Assembly: GCA_902761265.1 (NCBI GenBank)
Contig: CACWJV010000071.1
Coordinates: forward strand, 1 to 18,358
Reading direction: 5' to 3'
Length of the DNA stretch: 18,358 nucleotides
Origin: Oscillospiraceae bacterium
GTDB lineage: Bacteria > Bacillota > Clostridia > Oscillospirales > Acutalibacteraceae
Positions 6,520 to 12,590 of the stretch are shown piece by piece. Numbering within the stretch: the first letter of the stretch is position 1; each line of letters begins with the position of its first letter. Both the position numbers and the translations under genes were made by a program. Under the pieces are notes generated by a model. That model was not told the DNA's origin and ran no database searches. It saw only the letters and a list, made by a program, of their open reading frames with translations.

Positions 6520-7812
6520 TTATTCCTCTTCTTCCGGCTCTTCCAAAAGCTTCTCCGTCGCGGCGATCTTGACGCACAGACACAGCAGCTTGGTCGCTGT
6601 CAGCAGTTCGTCCACCGGCGGATAGGACGGCGCGATGCGGAGATTCTTGTCCTCCGGGTCGATGCCGTAGGGATAGGTCGCGCCGGCGTTTGTCAAGGTC
6701 ACACCCGCGTCGCGGCAAAGCTCCCACACGCGTTTGGCGGTGCCGGGATAAACGTCGAGGTTGATGAAATAGCCGCCCTTCGGGTTCGACCATTTGGCGA
6801 TGTTGTAGCCGCCGAGCTTGTGTTCAAACTCATACAGCACAATCTTGAACTTCGGACCGAGGATATTGCGGTGCAGCCGCATATAGTTTTTGAGACCGTC
6901 TACATTTTTATAAAATTTCACATGGCGGTACTGATTGAGCTTGTCGTAGCCGATCGTCTGATATTTCAGGCGGTTTTTGATGATCTGGATATTGCGGTCG
7001 GAAGCCGCCAGCGCAGCCACACCCGCGCCCGGGAAGCTGATCTTCGACGTGGAGGTGAACTCGATCACCATATCGTCGTGGCCGTAGCGGTGAAGCGATT
7101 CAAAGATATTGTCCAGCACGTCGCCCTTGCTCGTCAGATCGTGGACGATGTAGGCGTTGTCCCAGATGATGCGGAAGTCCTTCGCCGCCGGCTCCATCGC
7201 CGCGATGCGCTCGACGGTGTTGTGGGAATAGGTCACGCCGGTGGGGTTCGAGTATTTCGGCACACAGAACATGCCCTTGACGGACGGATCCTGAATCAGC
7301 GTTTCCACGGCGTTCATATCGGGACCTTCGTCGTTCATCGCCACGGGGATCATTTTGATGCCGTAGTATTCGCAGATGGCGAAATGACGGTCGTAGCCCG
7401 GCGACGGGCAGATGAACTTGATCTCGCCCTGATCCTTCCACGGCGTGCCGTCCGACCCGGTGAGCATGCACTGGGTGATGTAGTCAAACATCTGGTTAAG
7501 GCTCGAGTTGCCGCAGACGATCACGTTGTCCATCGGCACGTCCAGCAGCGCGGCAAAAATCTCCTTGCATTCGTCGATGCCGGTCAAAAGACCGTAGTTG
7601 AGGTAGCGAAGGGAGTGGTTGTTGTCGTCGTCCCAGTCGCGCGAGGTGATCGCGTCGAGCAGACCGTTGGACACCGAAAGCTGGTCGGTGCCGGGTTTGC
7701 CGCGCGACATATCGAGCGTGAGCCCCATCGCCTGATAGTTGCGGTAGGCCTCCATCAGCTCTTTTTGTTCCTGGCGCAGTTCGTCTTTTGTCAATGATTT
7801 GTAATCCGGCAT
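6520..7812 (-). CDS. Aspartate aminotransferase (PLP fold type I, PF12897-like)
   Basis: It interconverts aspartate/2-oxoglutarate and oxaloacetate/glutamate in the cytoplasm. The protein has 430 residues. ATG at 7812 has AAGGGG 8 nt upstream; a GTG at 7821 sits inside that site and is rejected. Seen: substrate/PLP motifs SRGKPGTDQL (36-45), GNSSLNQMFDY (101-111), CVPKYSNPTGVTYS with Asn189 (183-196), WDNAYIVHDL with Asp218 and Tyr221, STSKISFPGAG with the Schiff-base Lys257 (254-264), and LRIAPSYPP with Arg392. The length is typical of this subgroup. The acidic tail (EEPEEEE) is encoded in the duplicated module and may not be ancestral. It lies 31 bp downstream of asnS, echoing the aspB-asnS neighbourhood of Bacillus, so aspartate supply and Asn-tRNA charging are co-expressed. 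Confidence 0.92.
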   Translation of the reverse strand: MPDYKSLTKDELRQEQKELMEAYRNYQAMGLTLDMSRGKPGTDQLSVSNGLLDAITSRDWDDDNNHSLRYLNYGLLTGIDECKEIFAALLDVPMDNVIVCGNSSLNQMFDYITQCMLTGSDGTPWKDQGEIKFICPSPGYDRHFAICEYYGIKMIPVAMNDEGPDMNAVETLIQDPSVKGMFCVPKYSNPTGVTYSHNTVERIAAMEPAAKDFRIIWDNAYIVHDLTSKGDVLDNIFESLHRYGHDDMVIEFTSTSKISFPGAGVAALAASDRNIQIIKNRLKYQTIGYDKLNQYRHVKFYKNVDGLKNYMRLHRNILGPKFKIVLYEFEHKLGGYNIAKWSNPKGGYFINLDVYPGTAKRVWELCRDAGVTLTNAGATYPYGIDPEDKNLRIAPSYPPVDELLTATKLLCLCVKIAATEKLLEEPEEEE

Positions 7813-7843
7813 GTGCCGCACCCCTTACTGTGAAAAGATAATC

Positions 7844-9238
7844 TTAGAAATCCGCGGAGCCCGTGGTACGCGGGAACGGCAAAACGTCGCGGATGTTGGA
7901 GATGCCCGTCAGGTACATCACCAGCCGTTCAAAGCCCAGACCGAAGCCGGCGTGCTTGGTGCCGCCGTATTTGCGCAGATCGAGGTACCACCAGTAGTCC
8001 TCCTCCTTGAGCCCAAGCTCATGGATGCGGTCGAGCAAAACGTCGTAGCGCTCCTCTCTCTGGCTGCCGCCGATGATCTCGCCAATGCCCATCACGAGGC
8101 AGTCGCACGCGGCCACGGTTTTGCCGTCGTCATTCAGACGCATATAGAACGCCTTGATCTCCTTCGGATAGTCCGTGACGAAGACCGGCTTTTTAAACAC
8201 CTGCTCGGTGAGGAACCGCTCGTGCTCGGTTTGCAGATCGCTGCCCCACTCCACTTTGTATTCAAACTGGTCGTTGTGCTGTTTGAGAATCTCCACCGCG
8301 TCGGTGTAGGTCACGCGGCCGAACTCACTCGACGCCACGGCTTCGAGCCGTTCGATCAGGCCCTTGTCCACAAACTGGTTGAGAAACGCCATATCCTGCG
8401 GACAGGTGTCGAGCACATAGCGGATGACGTATTTGATCATCGCTTCCGCGAGCGCCATATCGTCGTTCAGATCAGCGAACGCGATTTCCGGTTCGATCAT
8501 CCAGAACTCCGCCGCGTGGCGCTGGGTATAGCTTTTTTCGGCGCGGAAGGTCGGGCCGAAGGTATAGATTTTGCCGAACGCCTGCGCCATGATTTCGCCC
8601 TGCAACTGGCCGGACACGGTCAGAAACGCGCTTTTGCCGAAGAAGTCCTGGCTGAAATCGACCGTGCCGTCCTCGTTTCTCGGCGGGTTTTCCATATCAA
8701 GCGTCGTCACGCGGAACATTTCGCCCGCGCCCTCGGCGTCGGAGCAGGAAATGAGCGGCGTGTGGGCATAGACAAAGCCGTTTTCGTTGAAGAAGCGGTG
8801 CAGCGCAAAGGCCGCCGCGGACCGCACGCGAAACGCCGCAGAATACAGATTGGTGCGCGGACGCAGATGCGCGATGGTGCGCAGATATTCCACGGAATGC
8901 CGCTTTTTTTGCAGCGGATAGTCGGGCGTGGACGCGCCTTCGACCTCCACGGTATTGGCGTTGATCTCAAACGGCTGCTTCGCTTCCGGCGTCAAAATCA
9001 GATCGCCCGTGACGATGACGGCGGTGCCGACGTTGAGCTTTGCGACGGCGGAAAAGTCGGCGACTTTATTCGCCTCAAACACAACCTGCACGCCCTTGAA
9101 GCAGGAGCCGTCGTTCAGCTCCATAAAGCCGAGTGTTTTACTGTCGCGGTTGGTACGGATCCAGCCGCAGACGGTGACGGGCGACGCCGTATAGCTTTCG
9201 GGCGACGCATAAAGTTTTGCAATTTCGGTGCGTTTCAT
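7844..9238 (-). CDS. asnS: Asparagine--tRNA ligase
   Basis: It charges tRNA-Asn with asparagine using ATP. The protein has 464 residues, the usual length. ATG at 9238 follows GGGGG. Seen: OB-fold anticodon-binding domain (about 10-105; VTVCGWIRTNRDSKTLGF), a class II core with RIRT-like YLRTIAHLRPRTN (118-130), motif 2 FRAEKSYTQRHAAEFWMIEP (231-250), GIGEIIGGSQREERYD, and motif 3 GFGLGFERLVMYLTG (431-445). The C-terminus reads PFPRTTGSADF, slightly different from the common PRTPG-A-F. The RHAAEFWM sequence and ending favour AsnRS over AspRS. First gene of a two-gene operon. The leader is about 40 nt, too short for a T-box, so there is no sign of tRNA-sensing control. Confidence 0.97.
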   Translation of the reverse strand: MKRTEIAKLYASPESYTASPVTVCGWIRTNRDSKTLGFMELNDGSCFKGVQVVFEANKVADFSAVAKLNVGTAVIVTGDLILTPEAKQPFEINANTVEVEGASTPDYPLQKKRHSVEYLRTIAHLRPRTNLYSAAFRVRSAAAFALHRFFNENGFVYAHTPLISCSDAEGAGEMFRVTTLDMENPPRNEDGTVDFSQDFFGKSAFLTVSGQLQGEIMAQAFGKIYTFGPTFRAEKSYTQRHAAEFWMIEPEIAFADLNDDMALAEAMIKYVIRYVLDTCPQDMAFLNQFVDKGLIERLEAVASSEFGRVTYTDAVEILKQHNDQFEYKVEWGSDLQTEHERFLTEQVFKKPVFVTDYPKEIKAFYMRLNDDGKTVAACDCLVMGIGEIIGGSQREERYDVLLDRIHELGLKEEDYWWYLDLRKYGGTKHAGFGLGFERLVMYLTGISNIRDVLPFPRTTGSADF

Positions 9239-9286
9239 AGAATTACCCCCAAACGAGCCTGTCTTTCCATTTTGTAGTTACAGATT

Positions 9287-9314
9287 ATTATAGCATACTT
9301 TGTTCAAAAATCAA
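9287..9314 (-). promoter_or_regulatory. Promoter of the asnS operon
   Basis: Minus strand: TTGATT (9309-9314), a 16-bp spacer ending in TGC, and TATAAT (9287-9292). The TGC directly before the -10 makes an extended -10 element. Clean fit and correct distance to the asnS start. Confidence 0.85.
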
Positions 9315-9491
9315 GCGTTCGCGGGAAGTTTGGAAGTTGCGACAATTTGAAGAATGCTGTGTGGATATTTTTATGCAAAAGCGTTGCGAAACAGAACAAG
9401 GGAAGGGACAAGGGACCGGCGACCAGGGACCAGGGACGCGACAGGAAACGATTCACCGCGCAGGGAACGTGTATCTGTCTGTCGCGTAGCA

Positions 9492-9508
9492 GTCGCCCCG
9501 CGGGCGAC
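9492..9508 (-). repeat. Palindromic repeat unit 1
   Basis: GTCGCCC-cgc-GGGCGAC, preceded by GTAGCA. Its reverse complement (AGTCGCCCGCGGGGCGACTG, then CTAC) is unit 3 with one change, so units 1 and 3 are inverted copies. Confidence 0.75.
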
Positions 9509-9541
9509 TTTGATCCAAACCGCACAAAATGCGTAAACCCA

Positions 9542-9566
9542 TAGCGGCCGGAGCGGCCGCCGCTAC
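9542..9566 (+). repeat. Palindromic repeat unit 2
   Basis: TAGCGGC (9542-9548) pairs with GCCGCTA (9559-9565) around an inner CGG-agcgg-CC core, ending in the shared CGCTAC tail. Confidence 0.65.
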
Positions 9567-9587
9567 AAACTGAATGTATGTGCATCA

Positions 9588-9609
9588 GTCGCCCGCGGGG
9601 CGACCGCTA
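9588..9609 (+). repeat. Palindromic repeat unit 3
   Basis: GTCGCCC (9588-9594) pairs with GGGCGAC (9598-9604), followed by the CGCTAC tail. Inverted near-copy of unit 1. Confidence 0.75.
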
Positions 9610-9625
9610 CAGGATTCATGTTCTC

Positions 9626-9652
9626 GTAGTCGCCGCCTGGCAGGCGGCTATT
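9626..9652 (-). repeat. Palindromic repeat unit 4
   Basis: GCCGCCTG (9632-9639) and CAGGCGGC (9641-9648) form a perfect 8-bp hairpin. On the minus strand it reads ATAGCC... to CGACTACG, matching the orientation and tail of units 2, 3 and 5. Confidence 0.7.
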
Positions 9653-9666
9653 GCAGCAAACCGTCC

Positions 9667-9709
9667 GCGCCCAGTCGGCTGATAGCCGACCACTACGGGC
9701 GCTGTTTTT
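9667..9709 (+). terminator. Palindromic unit 5 inside a terminator-like hairpin
   Basis: GTCGGCT/AGCCGAC (9674-9680, 9684-9690) with CACTAC tail is enclosed by GCGCCC (9667-9672) and GGGCGC (9697-9702), then TGTTTTT. The U-run makes this a plausible plus-strand intrinsic terminator, though no gene is seen upstream of it on that strand. Confidence 0.5.
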
Positions 9710-9780
9710 ATGCAAACGCTTGCTTTTTCGAGAAAAATATGATAGAGTTATCATGCGACGTAAAGTGAATAGTTTTTCAG

Positions 9781-9930
9781 CATGGTATGACCAAGTTGTT
9801 TTGGGAAACACTTTTGAAAAAGTGGCTCTCGAACATTCTCTTAACAGCTTGGTAAGACTATGTCACTTTGCGTCGCGGCAAGTGAGAGCGCTTTTTATGC
9901 GTCTCGTTTGTCGAGGCGCATTTTTATTTT
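9781..9930 (+). ncRNA. Structured RNA / attenuator-like leader of the CFI-box gene
   Basis: Seen pairings: a long imperfect stem 9781-9797 with 9846-9862 (core ACCAAGTT/AGCTTGGT); inside it a hairpin CACTTT/AAAGTG (9809-9814, 9819-9824); then a hairpin CACTTTGC/GCAAGTG (9864-9871, 9878-9884). GCTCTC (9825-9830) in the loop of the long stem can pair with GAGAGC (9884-9889), giving a pseudoknot. A final stem ATGCGTCTCG/CGAGGCGCAT (9897-9906, 9912-9921) is followed by TTTTTATTTT, an intrinsic terminator. GAGAGCGC (9884-9891) can alternatively pair with GCGTCTC (9899-9905), which would break that terminator. The next gene starts 42 nt after the terminator stem. It resembles no RNA family I can name. 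A free small RNA ending at 9930 is the alternative. Confidence 0.55.
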
Positions 9931-9962
9931 CCAATAAAAGATTTGAAAAGGAGAAATTGAAA

Positions 9963-10976
9963 ATGAAAGCAATGGTTTGTGAAATGTGCAATAGCCACGA
10001 TTTGTTAAAGCAGGATGGAATGTATGTTTGCCAAAGCTGCGGAACAAAGTACACGGTTGAAGAAGCAAAAAAACTGTTGGTTGAAGGAACTGTAAAAATT
10101 GATAAGACTGATGATGTTGAAAAGTTGTTAGTTCTGGCAAGACGTGCAAGAGAAGATAATAACAGTGAGAATGCAGAAAAATACTATGGCTTAGTCTTGC
10201 AAGAAGATCCAAACAATTGGGAGGCGGCTTTCTTTCATGTATATTTTCAATCTGCTCAATGCAAGATTAGAGATATTGAGAGTACAGCGCATTTGTTTGC
10301 AAATAATATTGACAGTTCAATGAGATTAGTTTCTGAAGTTCAAGATGTGGATGCCAAGAACGCTGCATTAAATACAATTATTCTACATTCGAATTCTCTT
10401 GCTTCTGTACTCTATACTTCTGCATTAAATCACTTTACTCAATTCCCAACCGTTGCAGGATCAGGATCAGAATTCAGATCGAGAGCCTCAGCGATTTATT
10501 CCATTTACTCAATAATTGAACAATCCTTGTCGACCTATTTCGGTAATGAGAAAAGCCTAATTCTAAATGCGCAAAAAAAAGCATACTCATATATATGCGA
10601 CAAACCAAAGTGTTTCAATGAAAGTTTCTTTACAAGAGAATGCAACAGATTAAAAAATGAAATAAAATCAAAAGATCCAAATTGCGAAGTTAAGGAAGAA
10701 TCCAAGGGCGGCTGCTACGTTGCTACCGCCGTCTACGGCTCTTATGATTGTCCGCAAGTCTGGACACTTCGTCGCTACCGTGATAACACACTTGCTAAAA
10801 CTTGGTATGGATTGCTGTTTATTTATTTTTATTATGCAGTCAGCCCCACCCTGGTGAAGTGGTTTGGAGAAACCAAGTGGTTTAAGAATATGTGGAAACC
10901 CAAACTAGACAGAATGGTTAAACATCTGAATGATAAAGGTGTTGAGGATACACCGTATAATGACAAACGCTGGTAA
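9963..10976 (+). CDS. Zinc-ribbon / CFI-box C-terminal domain protein
   Basis: A 337-residue protein of unknown function. ATG at 9963 follows AAAAGGAG with a 9-nt spacer; the frame is open further upstream only through the structured RNA. Seen: a zinc ribbon with Cys6, Cys9, Cys23, Cys26 (VCEMCN, YVCQSCGTKY), a Lys/Glu-rich helical part with a TPR-like repeat (about 52-95), a Ser-rich helical middle (100-235), and a C-terminal CFI-box domain from about 249 (GGCYVATAVYGSYDCPQVW, TLRRYRDNTLAKTWYG) to the end. The hydrophobic stretch 282-298 (YGLLFIYFYYAVSPTLV) may associate with membrane. Bases are AT-rich, unlike all neighbours, except where the CFI box begins (about 10707-10740), which is GC-rich. 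This suggests transfer and domain shuffling. No operon partner. Confidence 0.85.
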   Translation: MKAMVCEMCNSHDLLKQDGMYVCQSCGTKYTVEEAKKLLVEGTVKIDKTDDVEKLLVLARRAREDNNSENAEKYYGLVLQEDPNNWEAAFFHVYFQSAQCKIRDIESTAHLFANNIDSSMRLVSEVQDVDAKNAALNTIILHSNSLASVLYTSALNHFTQFPTVAGSGSEFRSRASAIYSIYSIIEQSLSTYFGNEKSLILNAQKKAYSYICDKPKCFNESFFTRECNRLKNEIKSKDPNCEVKEESKGGCYVATAVYGSYDCPQVWTLRRYRDNTLAKTWYGLLFIYFYYAVSPTLVKWFGETKWFKNMWKPKLDRMVKHLNDKGVEDTPYNDKRW

Positions 10977-10980
10977 ACCT

Positions 10981-11020
10981 AAACAATGCCCCAACCAATC
11001 GGTCGGGGCGTTGTTTGTTT
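10981..11020 (+). terminator. Intrinsic terminator of the CFI-box gene
   Basis: AAACAATGCCCC (10981-10992) pairs with GGGGCGTTGTTT (11005-11016) with one G-U pair, followed by GTTTTC. It starts 4 nt after the stop codon of the gene. Confidence 0.85.
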
Positions 11021-11067
11021 TCTTGCGCCTTAACGCGGCGTCTCGGTCGACGAACGACTATTGCCTG

Positions 11068-12537
11068 TTATCCAAACGCTCTTGCTTCACAGATCACCGG
11101 CTCTGCCCTTGCCTGCTCGATCACGACAAAGACCGCCTGCGCTTTGACCTTCCTTTTGAGCCGCACGATCTTCTGCCGCCCGATCACGGTGCAGCCTTCC
11201 AACTTTTGCAGCTTGCCTTTTGCCGTATAGGCCCAAACGGAAAACCGTTCCACACGCTGGCTGTGCCGGATATCCTCTTTGAGCGAGAGCGTGCGCACGG
11301 TCTTGGCGCCGTCAAACGTCAGTTGCAAAACGAACGCGCCGGTCGGAAACGCAACGCGCGCGCCGTCTTTCAGCGCTTGCACGTCGTCGCCGTCGAGGAT
11401 TGTGCCATCCGCTTTCAACAAGGCATAGGACGCGTCCAGCGGATGGCGAAACGGCGCCTGCGTCCGCGCGGTAAACCGCCGGAGCGTGCGCTGTTCGCGG
11501 CGCGAAATCCGGCCGTGGGTGTCGGGCGGCACATTCAAAAGCAGCGTCGCGTTGCCGCCGACGGTGTTGAAATAGATGTCCGAGAGCTGCTTTGCCGTGC
11601 GCTTTTTGCGAAAGAGATAGTATTTCCAATCGTGATAAAACCACCCGGTCGTCACAGAAACGTCCGCCTCCGCGGGGCTCCAGATGAGCTCCGTCTCCCC
11701 TTTCAGCGCGTCGCGGCTGCCAAGGTCCTCTTCGCGGCGGTCAAACGAAAGCTCCTTTTCGTCCGTCTGCGACTGCGCGGCAACTTTTTCCGTGAGGATT
11801 GCCGGCGCGCCGACCACGCTCCACTCGCTTTCGCGCACATTGCCGCCCTCGTTGCCGATCCAGCGCACGTCCGGCCCGCTGACGGCGATGACGGCATCCG
11901 GCTGCAACTGCCGGATCACGCGATAATACCGCTGCCAGTCGTAGCGCTGCTTTTTGCCGTTTTTGCCTTCGCCGCACGCGCCGTCGAACCAGACTTCAAA
12001 CAGCTCGCCGTAATTTGAGCAAAGCTCCGTGAGCTGCGCGGCAAAGAAATCGTTGTAGCTTTCGGTGCCGTACTGCTTCGCGTTGCGGTCCCACGGCGAC
12101 AAATAGACGCCGAGCTTTAAGCCGTATTTATCGCAGCTTTCGCGCAGTTGGCGCAAAACGTCTTTGCCGTAGGGCGTGTGCATCACGCTGTGGGTCGTGG
12201 TTTTGGTGTCCCAAAGGCAAAAGCCGTCGTGGTGCTTCGCGGTTAAAATCACGCCGCGGCTGCCGCTTGCCTTGAGCACCCGGCACCACCCGTCGGTGTC
12301 GAGTGCGTCGGGACTGAACAACGCGAGGGCTTCGTCGCCCAATCCCCATTCGCGCCCCGTCATGGTGTTCATGCCGAAATGGATGAAGCTGTAATAGGGA
12401 AGACCGCTGTGCGAAAGCTGTCGCGCCGACGGGCGGACGGCGACGAGCCGGGCAAGAAAGGCGGCTTCTTCGGGCGTTTTGCCGCCGATTTGCGGAGTGC
12501 CGAAAACGGCGGCCGGATCGGTCATCAATGGCTGCAT
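11068..12537 (-). CDS. GH29 alpha-L-fucosidase, subfamily B-like
   Basis: It would remove alpha-linked L-fucose, probably alpha-1,3/1,4 from Lewis-type glycans. The protein has 489 residues; ATG at 12537 has AAAGGAG 7 nt upstream. Seen: a TIM barrel with YSFIHFGMNTMTGREWG (50-66), RGVILTAKHHDGFCLWDT (94-111), KLGVYLSPWDRN (141-152), and the nucleophile Asp185 in EVWFDGACGEG. RWIGNEGG places Glu230 45 residues later, the same spacing as the Asp172/Glu217 pair known in the GH29-B enzyme of Bifidobacterium longum. The C-terminal half (about 330-489) is a beta-sandwich. No signal peptide, so it is likely intracellular and acts on imported oligosaccharides. It lies 53 bp after the FN3 gene, directly behind a terminator. 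Confidence 0.92.
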   Translation of the reverse strand: MQPLMTDPAAVFGTPQIGGKTPEEAAFLARLVAVRPSARQLSHSGLPYYSFIHFGMNTMTGREWGLGDEALALFSPDALDTDGWCRVLKASGSRGVILTAKHHDGFCLWDTKTTTHSVMHTPYGKDVLRQLRESCDKYGLKLGVYLSPWDRNAKQYGTESYNDFFAAQLTELCSNYGELFEVWFDGACGEGKNGKKQRYDWQRYYRVIRQLQPDAVIAVSGPDVRWIGNEGGNVRESEWSVVGAPAILTEKVAAQSQTDEKELSFDRREEDLGSRDALKGETELIWSPAEADVSVTTGWFYHDWKYYLFRKKRTAKQLSDIYFNTVGGNATLLLNVPPDTHGRISRREQRTLRRFTARTQAPFRHPLDASYALLKADGTILDGDDVQALKDGARVAFPTGAFVLQLTFDGAKTVRTLSLKEDIRHSQRVERFSVWAYTAKGKLQKLEGCTVIGRQKIVRLKRKVKAQAVFVVIEQARAEPVICEARAFG

Positions 12538-12551
12538 CGTAAGCTCCTTTC

Positions 12552-12581
12552 AAAAAACGCCACTGCCGAAGCAGTGGCGTT
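12552..12581 (-). terminator. Intrinsic terminator between the FN3 gene and the fucosidase gene
   Basis: A perfect 11-bp stem, AACGCCACTGC (12571-12581 on the minus strand) with its partner at 12556-12566, capped by a UUCG tetraloop (TTCG on minus) and followed by TTTTTT-G. The U-run ends 4 bases from the fucosidase AAAGGAG site. Confidence 0.92.
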
Positions 12582-12590
12582 CGTGTTGCA

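Larger units (their letters stand above)
6386..6568. repeat. Terminator-promoter module, copy 2 (direct repeat of 5568-5742)
   Basis: This copy contains the native 3' end of the aminotransferase gene, whose C-terminal codons (IAATEKLLEEPEEEE) are part of the repeat. Two tandem GCAAGATAGCAAGAAT units, a terminator and the promoter of the HEAT gene follow. It carries both TCTTGCTATCTTGCATTCT units, where copy 1 is a few bases shorter. Its clean fit to the aminotransferase frame suggests this is the ancestral copy. Confidence 0.9.
9368..9720. repeat. Non-coding stretch bounded by TTTTTATGCAAA direct repeats
   Basis: TTTTTATGCAAA occurs at 9368-9379 and again at 9705-9716, each followed by a GC-rich variant of GCG-TTGC. 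Between them are short tandem GGGACCA/GGGACAA units (about 9401-9440) and five palindromic units listed separately. No ribosome binding site with a plausible protein is seen, and the short open frames are low-complexity. TTTTTATGC occurs a third time at 9892-9900. Confidence 0.55.

Noticed and set aside
5568..6568. Integrative element with attachment sites at the aminotransferase 3' end
   Set aside because: The duplicated gene end suggests an att-like arrangement, but the repeats are about 180 bp with a promoter inside and there is no integrase; recombination between repeats explains it more simply.
7811..9277. 488-codon open frame on the plus strand
   Set aside because: Antisense shadow of asnS; composition (Arg/Ala/His/Phe) and lack of motifs mark it as non-coding. 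The same holds for 6496-7797 opposite the aminotransferase gene and 2010-3257 opposite the kinase gene.
9239..9304. T-box leader for asnS
   Set aside because: The promoter leaves only about 40 nt of leader, and no specifier loop or T-box consensus is present.
9401..9709. CRISPR array
   Set aside because: The repeats are palindromes of varied core sequence and irregular spacing and occur in both orientations, with no cas genes; not repeat-spacer units.
9753..9962. Small protein in the frame upstream of the CFI-box gene (start MRRKVNSFSAWYDQ)
   Set aside because: No SD-like site of good spacing, and the stretch is better explained by RNA helices plus a terminator; the frame merely happens to stay open into the gene.
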